This document shows positions 1-10,839 of a DNA stretch of 64,000 bases, piece after piece. Below the pieces are notes generated by a model. That model had not been told where the DNA came from, made no database searches, and saw nothing but the letters and a program-made list of their open reading frames with translations. Each line of letters opens with the position of its first letter. The first letter of the stretch is position 1. Made by a program: the position numbers and the translations under genes. The DNA comes from Prauserella salsuginis. GTDB lineage: Bacteria > Actinomycetota > Actinomycetes > Mycobacteriales > Pseudonocardiaceae. Location of the stretch: contig NZ_JANBBF010000008.1 of NCBI RefSeq assembly GCF_024648885.1, forward strand, positions 186,001 through 250,000, given 5' to 3'.

Positions 1-406
1 TGCGCGGAATGGTCTCGACGGCGCCGATGAAGTCGCGAGGCGGCACCACCCGCAGCGCCTCCATGTCCTCGCGGAACAGCGCCGTTTCGCGCATCGCGAG
101 CACGACCCAGTCGTCCTGGTCCCGCTCGGCGCGTTCGAGCAGCGGATCGTCGATGTCGGTGACGTTCTGGACGTAGTGCACCTCGTGCCCGGCGTCGAGC
201 CACAGCCGGTGCACCAGGTCGAACGCGAGATACGTCGCGGCGTGACCCAGATGCGTGGCGTCGTACGGCGTGATGCCGCAGACGTACATCCGGGCGATCC
301 GGCCGGGTGAGACGGGGCGGATGTCGCCGGATGCCGTGTCGTACAGCCGCAGCGGGCGGGACTCTCCGGGGACACGGGGCACGGCGACCGAGGACCAAGT
401 CTGCAT
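1..406 (-). CDS. mshC: MshC, cysteine-glucosaminyl-inositol ligase (5' part only)
   Basis: This gene joins cysteine to GlcN-Ins with ATP, the penultimate step of mycothiol synthesis, in the cytosol. The N-terminal 135 residues are present; the rest lies beyond the left edge. The start reads [14 protein letters not shown] and is followed by the class I cysteinyl-tRNA-synthetase-like signature [17 protein letters not shown], in which CGIT holds the zinc/cysteine-binding Cys and HLGH is the HIGH-type ATP motif. FDLVHRLW and [13 protein letters not shown] follow as in known MshC proteins. The glycyl/inositol version is favoured over cysteinyl-tRNA synthetase because of the MshC-type leader before the zinc site. 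It begins 9 bp after the TetR gene on the same strand, so the two may be co-transcribed. Confidence 0.95.
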   Translation of the reverse strand, partial: MQTWSSVAVPRVPGESRPLRLYDTASGDIRPVSPGRIARMYVCGITPYDATHLGHAATYLAFDLVHRLWLDAGHEVHYVQNVTDIDDPLLERAERDQDDWVVLAMRETALFREDMEALRVVPPRDFIGAVETIPR

Positions 407-415
407 GCCTCAACC

Positions 416-1027
416 CTATGTGCGCCCGGACGTATCGTTCCCGTCTGGTGGGAAGGACGCCGACCACAATGTCGCCAGACCGGCGAGCAGGTCGTCGGGT
501 GTGGGCACACCGTCCGGGTCGACCAGCGACTGGACGGCGAGCCCGTCGCAGACTGCCACGACGAAGCTCGCGACGGCCCGGCACCGGGGATCGTCACCGC
601 GCGTTCCGTCGCCCAGCGACTCGGCGACCAAGCCGGCCACCCGCACCCGGCAGGTGCGGTACAGCTCGGCCAGTTGCCTGCGCAGGTCCGGCGCGCGTTC
701 GGCCTGGGCGAGCGCCTCGATGTACGAGACGAGCAGCCGGCGTTTGCCCGCCAGCCCCGCCAGCCACGCTGCCCAGGTCACGTGGCCGCGTTCGATCGGC
801 GAGGCTGTCGGATCGGCCATGGCGAGTTCGGCGAGCTGATCGGTCCACTCCTCGAACACGGTCGCGATCGCCGCGTTCAACAGGCCGGCCTTCGAGCCGA
901 AGTGATAGCCGATGGACGCCAGGTTCGTGCCGGACGCCGCGACGAGGTCACGCGCGGTGATGTGCGCGTAGCCCTTGTCCTCGAGCAGCGTTCGCGCCGC
1001 GGCGAGCAGGTCGTCCCGGTGGCTCAC
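416..1027 (-). CDS. TetR-family transcriptional regulator
   Basis: A 203-residue one-component repressor. Residues 1-50 form the TetR helix-turn-helix: LLAAARTLLEDKGYAHITARDLVAASG, then NLASIGYHFGSKAGLLNAA, the typical recognition helix and YHFGSK motif. The rest is a variable helical ligand-binding domain. It is divergent from the cytochrome P450 gene with 186 bp between the starts, and a palindrome lies in the gap, so local control of the P450 and of itself is likely. It also sits directly upstream of mshC on the same strand. The ligand is unknown. Confidence 0.9.
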   Translation of the reverse strand: MSHRDDLLAAARTLLEDKGYAHITARDLVAASGTNLASIGYHFGSKAGLLNAAIATVFEEWTDQLAELAMADPTASPIERGHVTWAAWLAGLAGKRRLLVSYIEALAQAERAPDLRRQLAELYRTCRVRVAGLVAESLGDGTRGDDPRCRAVASFVVAVCDGLAVQSLVDPDGVPTPDDLLAGLATLWSASFPPDGNDTSGRT

Positions 1028-1112
1028 GCCGAGCAGCGTACTGCCCGCCGCCCCCGTGGACCGGATCGCGGCCGCCGGCGGCCACCGCGGTCGTCAAGGT
1101 GGACAGCGAATC

Positions 1113-1126
1113 TATACGGGCGTATA
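1113..1126. promoter_or_regulatory. Candidate TetR operator between TetR and P450 genes
   Basis: TATACG-GG-CGTATA is a perfect 6-bp inverted repeat with a 2-bp spacer, AT-rich against a GC-rich background, and partial symmetry continues outward (8 of 10 positions match over 10-bp arms). It lies about 85 bp from the regulator start and 87 bp from the P450 start. Assignment to the adjacent TetR protein is inference from position. Confidence 0.55.
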
Positions 1127-1213
1127 AATCGGCTCAAGGAGCAGACACCGGCTCGGACGGCCGCCACCGCGCCCGCCACCGGTGCGACCACCTCCGCGCA
1201 AAGGAGCGCGCCC

Positions 1214-2572
1214 ATGACGACGACCGAGTCAGCCGCAGCCACCGCACAGCACACGGCAGTGCGTATCGACGACGTCACCGCGACCGCCCTGCCTCCGGGC
1301 CCGCGCCTGCCGCAGGCGATCCAGACCCTGCTGTTCGGTTCGTACCGGCATCAGTGGTTGCCCCGGTTGCGCCGCCGCCACGGCGACGTGTTCCGGCTCC
1401 GGCTCTTCCCCGAGCGGGACGTCGTGCAGCTGGCGAACGTCGAGCACATCCGCGCGGTGTTCGGCGGCCCGGCCGAGGTGTTCCACGCCGGGGAGGGAAA
1501 CGTCATCCTCAAGCCCGCGATGGGCCGCCACTCGGTCCTGCTCACCGACGAGGAGGTGCACCTGCGGGCCCGCAAACTGCTCATGCCCGCGTTCAACGGT
1601 GCCTCCCTGCGCGGTTACCGCGACCTGATCACCGAGCTCGCCGAGGCCGAGGTCGACGGCTGGCGACCGGGCCCGCTGCGCTCGCACGAGCGGATGCAGG
1701 CCGTGACGCTCGAGATCATCCTGCGCGTGGTGTTCGGTGTCGCCGAAGGGCCGCGACTCGACCGCCTGCGCGCGCTGCTGCGGCGCATCGTCGACATCGG
1801 CCCGGTCGACATCCTCGGCTGGCACCAGCCGAAACTGCAGCGTTTCGGTGTGTGGAAACGGGACGCCGAGGTGCGCAGGACCGCCGACGAGCTGATCTAC
1901 GCCGAGATCGCCGACCGCAGGCGCGCCGGAGATCTCGCCGACCGACGTGACGTGCTCTCCCGGCTATTGGCCGTCGGCAACGGCGCCGACACCGACGGGC
2001 TCACCGATGCCGAGTTGCGCGACCAGCTCATCACCCTGCTCCTCGCCGGCCACGAAACGACGGCGACCGCCCTGGCGTGGTCACTGCACGAACTGGCCCG
2101 CGACCCGCGCAGACTCGCCGACGCCGTCCGCGCCGCCGACGACCACGACGAGAAGCACCTCGAGGCGGTCGTGAAGGAGGCGATGCGACTGCATCCGGTC
2201 ATCTCGGAGGTCGCCCGGGTCGCCACCCGCGACATCGAGATCGACGGCTATCGCATCCCCGCAGGCCACACCGTCATGCCGTCGATCACGATGGTGCAGC
2301 ACGACCCGGCACACCACGACGACCCGCACGCGTTCCGCCCGGAACGGTTCACCGGCTCCGGGCCCGCCACCGGCACGTGGTTCCCCTTCGGCGGCGGGGT
2401 GCGGCGCTGCCTGGGGGCGGGATTCTCCCTGCTCGAATCCGCGGTCGTGCTCGGCGAGGTGTTGCGACGCTTCCACCTCTCCCCGGACCGGCCGCGGCCC
2501 GAACGCGCCAAGGCTCGCAACATCACGATGGTGCCCGCCCGCGGCGCCCGCCTCGTCGTCAGGCCGCGCTGA
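1214..2572 (+). CDS. Cytochrome P450
   Basis: A 452-residue soluble bacterial P450 monooxygenase needing outside electron carriers; no ferredoxin or reductase gene is nearby. The I-helix oxygen-activation motif is LLAGHETTATALAW, the K-helix ExxR is EAMRLHP, and the haem-ligand loop is FPFGGGVRRCLGAGF with the proximal Cys. The PPGP-like start (ALPPGPRLP) and overall look resemble the CYP135/CYP138-type mycobacterial P450s; the substrate cannot be inferred. The ATG was chosen because AAGGAG sits 7 bp upstream; the same frame is open further upstream but lacks a ribosome site. Probably controlled by the divergent TetR protein. Confidence 0.93.
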   Translation: MTTTESAAATAQHTAVRIDDVTATALPPGPRLPQAIQTLLFGSYRHQWLPRLRRRHGDVFRLRLFPERDVVQLANVEHIRAVFGGPAEVFHAGEGNVILKPAMGRHSVLLTDEEVHLRARKLLMPAFNGASLRGYRDLITELAEAEVDGWRPGPLRSHERMQAVTLEIILRVVFGVAEGPRLDRLRALLRRIVDIGPVDILGWHQPKLQRFGVWKRDAEVRRTADELIYAEIADRRRAGDLADRRDVLSRLLAVGNGADTDGLTDAELRDQLITLLLAGHETTATALAWSLHELARDPRRLADAVRAADDHDEKHLEAVVKEAMRLHPVISEVARVATRDIEIDGYRIPAGHTVMPSITMVQHDPAHHDDPHAFRPERFTGSGPATGTWFPFGGGVRRCLGAGFSLLESAVVLGEVLRRFHLSPDRPRPERAKARNITMVPARGARLVVRPR

Positions 2573-2582
2573 CGCACACCCG

Positions 2583-2691
2583 CGCGTGTCCTGCGCCCAC
2601 CCGTCGCGCCACCACCTCTCACGGACGCGCTACCGCGCGACTGCGTTCGCCCGCGTGTCCTGCGTTCAGGCCCGCGTGTCCTGCGCTCGGA
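2583..2691 (+). repeat. 21-bp intergenic direct repeats, CGCGTGTCCTGCG core
   Basis: The 13-bp core CGCGTGTCCTGCG occurs at 2583-2595, 2652-2664 and 2673-2685. The last two are adjacent 21-bp units (2650-2670 and 2671-2691). The tract fills most of the 146-bp gap between the convergent P450 and VWA genes. A related pair lies in another convergent gap at 24771-24804 on the other strand. Confidence 0.8.
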
Positions 2692-2718
2692 CCCGCGGCC
2701 CCGGTCGCCGTGCGCCGC

Positions 2719-4671
2719 TCAGCCGCGCCGGCTGTGCAGGTAATCGCCCACCACGGCAGCGCCCAGGCCGTCGACGTCCGGTGCCAGCACGCGCCCGCCC
2801 GCGCGGCGCGCGAGCAGGTCCACGAACGCCTCCAGGCGCGGGTCCTCGCCGAGCCGGAACACCGACATCGCCGCGCCCGACTTCGCCAGCCGCTCCACTT
2901 CGGACAGCGTCTTGGTGAGGGTCACCGGGCTCGGCGGGTAGTCGAACATCGCCTCGCCGTCCGGTTCGAGGTGGGCGGTGGGTTCGCCGTCGGTGACCAT
3001 CAGCACCACGGGCTGCGCACCCGGATGCCGCCGCAGGTGACGCCCGGCGAGCAGCAGCGCGTGGTGTGCGTTCGTCCCCTGTTCCCACGTGCCGTCGAGC
3101 GCCACCAGTTCGGACAGTTCGACCTGCCGCGCGTAGCGCCCGAACGTGATGATCTGGAGCGCGTCCGTGCGGAACCGGGTCGAGATCAGCTGGTGCAGGG
3201 CCAACGCGGTGCGTTTCATCGGCAGCCACCGGTCCTCGGCGATCATCGACCACGAGGTGTCCACGCACAGCGCCACCGCCGCCCGCGAGCGATGTTCGGT
3301 CTCCGCGACCTCCACGTCGGACACATCGAGTCGCACCGCCGGACGGCCCGCCGACGCGGTACGCAGCACCGCGTTCTGCACCGTCTTCGACACCGCCCAC
3401 GGTTGGGTGTCCCCGAACTGCCAGGGCCGGCTCGACCCCGTGACCTCGCCTGCCGCGCCCGCCGCCGTGGTGTCGCGCTCGCCGCGCCCTGCCCGCAGCG
3501 CACGAACCACATCGGACAGTGCCGTCTCCCCCAGCCTGCGCAGCGCTTTCGGCGATAGACGTAACGACCCGTCCGGCGCGCGTTCGAACACGCCCTGCCT
3601 GCTCAGTTCGCGTTCCAGTTCGGCGAGCCTGCGCGCGTCCACGGCCGCGTCGTCGCCGAGCTGGCGTTCCAGTGATTCGAGGTCGATGTCCTCGAGTCGG
3701 GCGCCCGGGTGGCTCTGCGCCAGCTGCTGCGCGAGCGCGTCCAGTTCGGACAGATCCGTCATCGCCCTGGCACCCTCGGCCAGTCCGAGCGGGTCGTCGC
3801 CGCGGAACCGGCTGGACGACGACCAGTCCTCTCCCGGCCTCGCGGCGCGCAGCTGTTCGTCCAATCGCGACAGCTGTTCGGCGATCCTCGGGTCCCCGAA
3901 CGCCTGCTGTGACAGCTCCGCGAGCTCCTGCCGCTGCTCCGGCGTCATCGAGTTCAGCGCCCGCTGCGACGCGGCCGACCGCGCCGCCAGCGCGTCGATC
4001 AGCTCGTCCACGGTCGACGGGTTCTCCGGGAAGAACTCGCCGTGCCGGCGCATGAACTCGGCGAACCGGTCCTGCAGGTCCGCATCACCCCTGGCGTGTG
4101 CGGCGAGCAGATCGCTCAGGTCGGCCAACATCGCACCGACGCGGTCCGCGTCCGCCTGCGTCGCCTGCCGCAATGCCTCCTTCATGCCCTCGAACCGCGC
4201 CCCCAGCAGTTCCTCACCCAGGAGTTGGCGGATCCGTTCGTAGTTGTCCCTGCCGGTCTGCGATCGCCACTCGTGGTCGGCCAGATCCGACACCGCGCCC
4301 GCCGTCCCCGGCGGCAGCGCGTCCAGCCGCATCTCCTCGAAACGGGCGTCGTCGGACGGGTCGCTCGCCAGCTGCTCGCGCTCCGCCGCAAGCGCCTCGT
4401 CGAGCAGCCGCTGCACCTCCTGCAACGTGCCGTCCAGGCGGTGCCGGCGCTGGATCTCCGACCGCCGCTGCCACACCTTGCGGGTGAGTTCGTCCAGCCC
4501 GGTCGTGGCCTCTGTGCCCCGGCGCAGCAGTTCGTCCATCGCCGAGCGGGGCGATGCGCCCTCCATGACGTCACGGCCGATCTCGTCGACGGCCTCCCGC
4601 AGGTCCACCGGCGGTGCCAGCGGATCGGGACCGTCGTGATACGGCCCGTACCGGTATCCGTCGGAACTCAT
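2719..4671 (-). CDS. VWA-domain protein, partner of upstream AAA ATPase
   Basis: A 650-residue cytosolic protein without signal peptide or membrane segment. The N-terminal two thirds is helical and charged; the last 200 residues form a von Willebrand factor A domain with a MIDAS motif DTSWS (in ALCVDTSWSMI) and a conserved MVTDGEPTAHL strand. The length and pairing match M. tuberculosis Rv0959, whose neighbour Rv0958 is a magnesium-chelatase-like ATPase. AAA plus VWA pairs of this kind act as chaperone-like metal-insertion or complex-assembly machines; the client is unknown. The ATG after the AAA gene (40-bp gap) was chosen because it starts the conserved SSDGYRYGPYHDGPDPL segment. Confidence 0.88.
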   Translation of the reverse strand: MSSDGYRYGPYHDGPDPLAPPVDLREAVDEIGRDVMEGASPRSAMDELLRRGTEATTGLDELTRKVWQRRSEIQRRHRLDGTLQEVQRLLDEALAAEREQLASDPSDDARFEEMRLDALPPGTAGAVSDLADHEWRSQTGRDNYERIRQLLGEELLGARFEGMKEALRQATQADADRVGAMLADLSDLLAAHARGDADLQDRFAEFMRRHGEFFPENPSTVDELIDALAARSAASQRALNSMTPEQRQELAELSQQAFGDPRIAEQLSRLDEQLRAARPGEDWSSSSRFRGDDPLGLAEGARAMTDLSELDALAQQLAQSHPGARLEDIDLESLERQLGDDAAVDARRLAELERELSRQGVFERAPDGSLRLSPKALRRLGETALSDVVRALRAGRGERDTTAAGAAGEVTGSSRPWQFGDTQPWAVSKTVQNAVLRTASAGRPAVRLDVSDVEVAETEHRSRAAVALCVDTSWSMIAEDRWLPMKRTALALHQLISTRFRTDALQIITFGRYARQVELSELVALDGTWEQGTNAHHALLLAGRHLRRHPGAQPVVLMVTDGEPTAHLEPDGEAMFDYPPSPVTLTKTLSEVERLAKSGAAMSVFRLGEDPRLEAFVDLLARRAGGRVLAPDVDGLGAAVVGDYLHSRRG

Positions 4672-4711
4672 GGCCGCCTCCGTAGGGTTCCGGGTGTCGG
4701 CGGATCCGTGC

Positions 4712-6139
4712 TCACGGCCCGTAGACCGTCGCCGGGCCACCGTCGTCGCCCGGCTCGCGGACGTCCTTGGCGACCTTCCTGCCGAGATAGAGTGATTCGA
4801 GCGCGAGCTCGACCGCCGCGGCGATCCGTGCCGGCGCATCGCCCGGACCCGCGCCGCACCGCTCCGCCACGTCGTGCAACACCGGCAGCTCCGGCAACGC
4901 GGCGAGCAGTTCCCGGCCGCGGACCCGCTCGCCCGTCTCGACCGGATGCCCCTCGGTGACGGCCTCCGCCAGCGGCGTGAGATCCAGCCCCGCGAAGCGG
5001 GCGCGTGCCGTCTCGGCCACGGCCACCCGCAGCAGGTGCACCAGTTGTTCGAGCTCGCGGCCCTCTTCACCGGGTTCGAATTCGAGCTTGCCGCGCAGCA
5101 CCTCGGGGACCGACTCGAGGTCCACCGGGCGCGCCACCGCGGGCTCCTCGCCCGTCAGGGCACCGCGCCGCAACGCCGCCGCGGCCACCGTCTCGGCGGC
5201 CGCCACGGCGAATCGCGCCGACACGCCGGACCGCTGGTCGATCACCGTCGACTCGCGCAGTCGGCGCACGAACCGTGCCAGCACCTCCACCAGCGGATCG
5301 CCGACCTCCGCAGCCAGCTCCGCCTCCTGCCGCACGAGGTCGATCTCCGCGTCGAGCACGCGTGGGTAGTGCGTGCGGATCTCCGCCCCGAACCGGTCCT
5401 TGAGCGGGGTGATGATCCGGCCGCGGTTCGTGTAGTCCTCGGGATTCGCCGTCGCGACGAGCAGCACGTCGAGCGGCAGGCGCAGCGTGTAGCCGCGAAC
5501 CTGGATGTCGCGCTCCTCCATCACGTTCAGCAGCGCCACCTGGATGCGCTCGGCCAGATCCGGCAGCTCGTTGACCGCCACGATCCCCCGGTGCGCCCGC
5601 GGCACCAGTCCGAAGTGGATGGTCTCCGGGTCGCCGAGCGTCCTGCCTTCGGCGACCTTCACCGGGTCGACGTCGCCGATGAGGTCTCCCACCGAGGTGT
5701 CGGGAGTGGCGAGCTTCTCCGTGTACCGCTCGCTGCGGTGCAGCCAACGGACCGGCAGTGCGTCGCCGAGTTCGGCCGCCCGACGGCGCGACGCGGGTGT
5801 GATCGGTTCCAGCGGGTGTTCGGCCAGCTCGGAGCCCTCGATGGCGGGAGTCCACTCGTCGAGCAGGCCGCCGAGCGTCCGCAGCAGCCGGGTCTTGCCT
5901 TGGCCTCGTTCACCGAGCAGTGCGACGTCGTGCCTCGCCAGCAGCGCTCGTTCCAGCTGCGGCACGACCGTGCCGCCGAACCCGACGATGCCCGGCCACG
6001 GGTCGCGGCCCTCGCGCAACGCCGCGAGCAGGTTGGCAGCGATCTCGTCCTTGACACCACGCGGTGGGTAACCGGCGGCGCGCAGCTCCCCGACCGTGCG
6101 TGGCAAGCCCGCGGGCGGGGTCTCCTCTGAGGCATTCAC
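4712..6139 (-). CDS. MoxR/ChlI-like AAA+ ATPase
   Basis: A 475-residue AAA+ ATPase of the magnesium-chelatase ChlI type, counterpart of M. tuberculosis Rv0958. Walker A is GERGQGKTR; the Walker B region is GIVAVNELPDL; the sensor segment LVATANPEDYTNRGRI and the arginine-rich PLKDRFGAEI stretch follow. A C-terminal lid domain extends to the end. GTG is the likely start, just behind a weak AGG; the nearby ATG at 6135 is in another frame. It is the first gene of a two-gene unit with the VWA protein and presumably remodels or loads a partner chosen by that protein. Confidence 0.9.
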   Translation of the reverse strand: MNASEETPPAGLPRTVGELRAAGYPPRGVKDEIAANLLAALREGRDPWPGIVGFGGTVVPQLERALLARHDVALLGERGQGKTRLLRTLGGLLDEWTPAIEGSELAEHPLEPITPASRRRAAELGDALPVRWLHRSERYTEKLATPDTSVGDLIGDVDPVKVAEGRTLGDPETIHFGLVPRAHRGIVAVNELPDLAERIQVALLNVMEERDIQVRGYTLRLPLDVLLVATANPEDYTNRGRIITPLKDRFGAEIRTHYPRVLDAEIDLVRQEAELAAEVGDPLVEVLARFVRRLRESTVIDQRSGVSARFAVAAAETVAAAALRRGALTGEEPAVARPVDLESVPEVLRGKLEFEPGEEGRELEQLVHLLRVAVAETARARFAGLDLTPLAEAVTEGHPVETGERVRGRELLAALPELPVLHDVAERCGAGPGDAPARIAAAVELALESLYLGRKVAKDVREPGDDGGPATVYGP

Positions 6140-6218
6140 CTCGACCAGCCTATCCCCGCTGCGACAGTCGCGTCACGATCGGCGACCCCGGCCGCCCCGG
6201 CCGGTATCCTCGGGCGCT

Positions 6219-7034
6219 GTGTGTTGTCCCAGTGCGACTCTGGCCGTGTGGTCCTCGGCGTGGCTCCACGGCGCGGCCGCGTCCGACAATGTGCTCGACG
6301 CCCTGCTGTCATGGGGCGAAGCGCACGAGGTGGTCTCGGCCGACGACGCCACCGGCGCCGCTCTCGACCTGCCCGTGACGGGCGGCTTCCCGGCCCAACC
6401 GGCCCATCTGCTCGGCACTCTCCGGAGGCTCGGCGTCACCGACGCCCGCCTCGTGCTGCCCGTGCCGGGCGACGTCCGCGGCCTCGGCGGCGGCGGGGAG
6501 CTGCCGAAGGCGGCACTGGCCGCGGGCGAGGCCGTCGTCCTGCCCGGGGCCGGCTACGGCATCGTGCCGCACCACATCGCGGAGGGGCTCGTCCGCTGGA
6601 CCGTCCACCCGCTCGCCACCGCGGGCCCCGCCACGCCGCAGGACGTGGGACTGGACCACGTGAGCATCGCCGAGGCCGAGCACGGGCTGACCGACGCCAT
6701 CCGGGACAGCGCGGGCGCTCTGCAGGCGCTCGACGTGGCCAGCGACCGGCCGAGCGTGCGCGCAGAGCTGTCCGCGCACCTACGCGCGCGACCTGCGCCC
6801 GACTGGCCCGACGGCACGCCTGCGCGGGCCCTGCGGGTGCTGCAGCGGGCCGAGGAGATCGGCGCGATTCTCGAGGTCGCCACGGCCGAGGAGCCGGGCG
6901 GCGCACTGTCGGCATCGGCCGCGGAGCGCCGGGCGGACGCACTCCGCCCGCTCTCCGAGGCGGTGCGCACCGCCAGGTGCGCTGCGGTCAACGAAGCCGT
7001 GCGGGTGTTTGCCGATCAGGCGAACCGGCGGTGA
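6219..7034 (+). CDS. Conserved actinobacterial protein of unknown function
   Basis: I do not recognise a characterised family. The product is about 271 residues, alanine-rich, with no signal peptide or obvious membrane span. The first half looks like an alpha/beta fold with short hydrophobic strands (ARLVLPVPGDVRGL, EAVVLPGAGYGIVPHH); the second half is helical and ends in two long amphipathic helices. Codon use is typical of the strain, with G/C at third positions, which supports coding. The GTG start is chosen because the frame upstream runs through the 5' end of the divergent AAA gene; no clear ribosome site is visible, so the start is uncertain. Confidence 0.7.
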   Translation: MCCPSATLAVWSSAWLHGAAASDNVLDALLSWGEAHEVVSADDATGAALDLPVTGGFPAQPAHLLGTLRRLGVTDARLVLPVPGDVRGLGGGGELPKAALAAGEAVVLPGAGYGIVPHHIAEGLVRWTVHPLATAGPATPQDVGLDHVSIAEAEHGLTDAIRDSAGALQALDVASDRPSVRAELSAHLRARPAPDWPDGTPARALRVLQRAEEIGAILEVATAEEPGGALSASAAERRADALRPLSEAVRTARCAAVNEAVRVFADQANRR

Positions 7035-7050
7035 CACCGTCATGCCGCGC

Positions 7051-7068
7051 CGTATAGGTTGTTATACG
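7051..7068. promoter_or_regulatory. Imperfect palindrome CGTATAGGTTGTTATACG
   Basis: Arms CGTATA and TATACG flank a 6-bp spacer. It lies in the gap between two convergent genes (unknown protein and hemH). A near-identical site, CGTATAGGACGTTATAC, lies at 35213-35229 in another convergent gap. The function is unknown; see findings. Confidence 0.6.
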
Positions 7069-7139
7069 CCATAAGTCGGCAGACAACAGGGTGCAGTTCC
7101 GCCTGCCGGTGTCACGAATTCGCAGGACGCGACCCACGG

Positions 7140-8186
7140 TCAGCTCGTCGCCGGCCGCCTCACCGGCGCGCAGCACCCCTCGGCGCACGGCGCGCCATTC
7201 AGGGTGCATCCGGCCACCGGGAAGGCCTCGGACAGCTTGCGCACTCCCCCGCCGGCGAGGTGCTCCTGTGCGAGCTCGACGACGAGTTCGGCGAAGCGCG
7301 GATCCCCGTTCGGCGTGGCCGCACGGGCGAAGCCCATGCCGAGCTCTGCCGCCCGATCGGCCACCTCGTTGTCGAGGTCCCACACGACCTCCAGGTGGTC
7401 CGACACGAAACCGATCGGGCTCACCACGACGTCCCGGACGCCCTGCTCGTGCAGCGCGTCGATGTGGTCGACGATGTCCGGCTCGAGCCACGGAATGTGC
7501 GGCGGCCCCGACCGTGACTGCCACACGACGTCGTACTCCTCGACACCCGACTGCGCCGCCACGAGCCGCGCCGCCTCGAAGACCTGCTTCGAGTACCACT
7601 CCCCGCCCGTCTCCGGCGGTCCTGCGGCGGCGTCCGCGGCCGTCGGGATGGAATGCGCGGTGAAGACCGTGCGGGCCGGCCGCCCGGCCAGCCGGGCGTG
7701 TGCGGCCCTGATGGCGTCGGCATTCGCGGCCACGAACAGCGGGTGGTCGAAGAACTGGCGGAGCTTCAACAGTTCGGGCGCGCCCTCACCGACGGTGGCA
7801 CGGGCCCGTTCGATGTCCTCGTCGTACTGGCGGCACGCCGAGTAGCCGCCGTAGGCGCTCGTCGGGAACACCAGCGCCCGCCGCACGCCGTCGGACCGCA
7901 TGCGTTCGAGGGCGTCCTCAACCATCGGATGCCAGTTGCGGTTGCCGAAGTAGACGGGAAGGTCGATGCCGCGCGCGGACAGTTCCTGCTGCACCGCCGC
8001 CATCGCCTCCCGGTTGAGGCGATTGATGGGCGAGACTCCCCCGAAATGCCGGTAGTGCTCGGCCACCTCCTCGAGCCGCTCCCGCGGCACTCCGCGGCCG
8101 CGCGTCACGTTCTCCAGGAACGGCATCACGTCGTCCGGGCCCTCCGGTCCGCCGAACGACAACCACAGCAGCGCGTCGTAACTCAC
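7140..8186 (-). CDS. hemH: Coproporphyrin/protoporphyrin ferrochelatase
   Basis: This enzyme inserts ferrous iron into coproporphyrin III, the actinobacterial haem route (the enzyme is also called CpfC). It has 348 residues and starts [20 protein letters not shown]. Family signatures include VFTAHSIP with the catalytic His, [16 protein letters not shown], and [18 protein letters not shown] with His and Glu lining the metal path. The C-terminus carries a Cys cluster (C-x6-C-x3-CC in [14 protein letters not shown]), matching the [2Fe-2S] extension known in actinobacterial ferrochelatases. It is the last gene of fabG-inhA-hemH, the order seen in mycobacteria. The GTG start follows from the N-terminal homology. 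Confidence 0.95.
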   Translation of the reverse strand: MSYDALLWLSFGGPEGPDDVMPFLENVTRGRGVPRERLEEVAEHYRHFGGVSPINRLNREAMAAVQQELSARGIDLPVYFGNRNWHPMVEDALERMRSDGVRRALVFPTSAYGGYSACRQYDEDIERARATVGEGAPELLKLRQFFDHPLFVAANADAIRAAHARLAGRPARTVFTAHSIPTAADAAAGPPETGGEWYSKQVFEAARLVAAQSGVEEYDVVWQSRSGPPHIPWLEPDIVDHIDALHEQGVRDVVVSPIGFVSDHLEVVWDLDNEVADRAAELGMGFARAATPNGDPRFAELVVELAQEHLAGGGVRKLSEAFPVAGCTLNGAPCAEGCCAPVRRPATS

Positions 8187-8331
8187 GGTGCCTATCTTTC
8201 CGCTGTGGTCCACGGCACGCGGCACCGGGTCGGTCGTCGAGGGCGGACAGGAGTGTCGCCCGCGCCGGGCCGATGCGGGCGGACGGTCGTCCGCGAACCG
8301 CGCACCGGCCCGGCGCCGCGACATACCGGGA

Positions 8332-9099
8332 CTACTGGCCGGTGGCGTGCACCCCACCGTCGACCATGAGCATCGAACCCGTCGTGGCGGGCATCCAATC
8401 GGACAGCGCGGCACAGATCGTCTTGGCCACCGGCGTCGGGTCGGTGGTGTCCCAGCCGAGCGGTGCGCGGTCACCCCAGCCGTCCTCGAGTTCCCCGAAG
8501 CCGGGAATCGACCTGGCCGCCATGGTCTTGACCGGTCCCGCCGACACGAGGTTGGACCGCACGCCGTGCGGTCCGAGGTCACGGGCGAGGTACCGGTTGA
8601 CCGATTCCAGCGCCGCCTTCGCAACACCCATCCAGTTGTAGGCGGGCCAGGCGACGCGGGCGTCGAAGTCCATGCCCACCAGCGATGAACCGGGGCTCAG
8701 CAGCGGCAGCACCGCCTTCGCGACCGCCTTGTACGAGTAGGCGGACACCTCGACGGCTGTGCCGACGTCCTCCGACGGCGCGTCCAGGAACGGCGAACCC
8801 AAGCAGCTCTCGGGAGCGAACGCGATCGAGTGCAGCACGCCGTCGAGCCCGTCGACGTGCTCGCGCACGCGGTCGGCGAGCGTGTCGAGATGCTCGGGAT
8901 TCTGCACGTCCAGTTCGACCACGGGTGCCGGCTCGGGCAGTCGCTTGGCGATGCGCTCGATGAGCGACAGCCTGCCGAAGCCGGTCAGCACCACCTGCGC
9001 ACCCTGTTCCTGCGCCGTCTTCGCGGCGTGGAACGCGATCGACGCGTCCGTGATGACGCCGGTGATCAACAGGCGCTTACCTTCGAGCAGTCCGGACAC
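8332..9099 (-). CDS. inhA: InhA-type enoyl-ACP reductase (NADH)
   Basis: It reduces trans-2-enoyl-ACP in the elongation cycle of type II fatty acid synthesis. It is a 255-residue SDR of the InhA/FabI class. The nucleotide site is [17 protein letters not shown]; the catalytic Y-x6-K is YNWMGVAK, preceded by [12 protein letters not shown] with the Phe that lines the substrate pocket. Similarity to mycobacterial InhA is visible throughout ([33 protein letters not shown]). The GTG start has GAAGGGAAG ahead of it; the frame stays open for 38 more codons but those are low-complexity. It lies between fabG and hemH on one strand. In mycobacteria this is the isoniazid/ethionamide target. Confidence 0.95.
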   Translation of the reverse strand: MSGLLEGKRLLITGVITDASIAFHAAKTAQEQGAQVVLTGFGRLSLIERIAKRLPEPAPVVELDVQNPEHLDTLADRVREHVDGLDGVLHSIAFAPESCLGSPFLDAPSEDVGTAVEVSAYSYKAVAKAVLPLLSPGSSLVGMDFDARVAWPAYNWMGVAKAALESVNRYLARDLGPHGVRSNLVSAGPVKTMAARSIPGFGELEDGWGDRAPLGWDTTDPTPVAKTICAALSDWMPATTGSMLMVDGGVHATGQ

Positions 9100-9260
9100 G
9101 GAATTCTTCCCTTCGCTGTGTGCCGATGGTGATGGCGGCGGTGATGCCGGTTGCAGGGCCGCGGCCCGATCCGCGCCGCGGCCCGACGGCCGATGCGGGC
9201 GGCCGGATGCCACTGCGAGCCACGGTGCCCGCGCGTGCGATCAGTGTCTCGCGCGGGGGT

Positions 9261-10782
<1,522 letters not shown>

Positions 10783-10839
10783 CGGCCCTCGGCGAACGCA
10801 GCCAGTCGCGCGGGCCCGCGGCCAGTCGGGCAGGCACGG

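Noticed and set aside
7051-7068. The shared palindrome as a parS or dif site
   Set aside because: It differs from the parS consensus (GTTTCACGTGAAAC) and from actinobacterial dif, and there is no parAB, xer or origin gene nearby.
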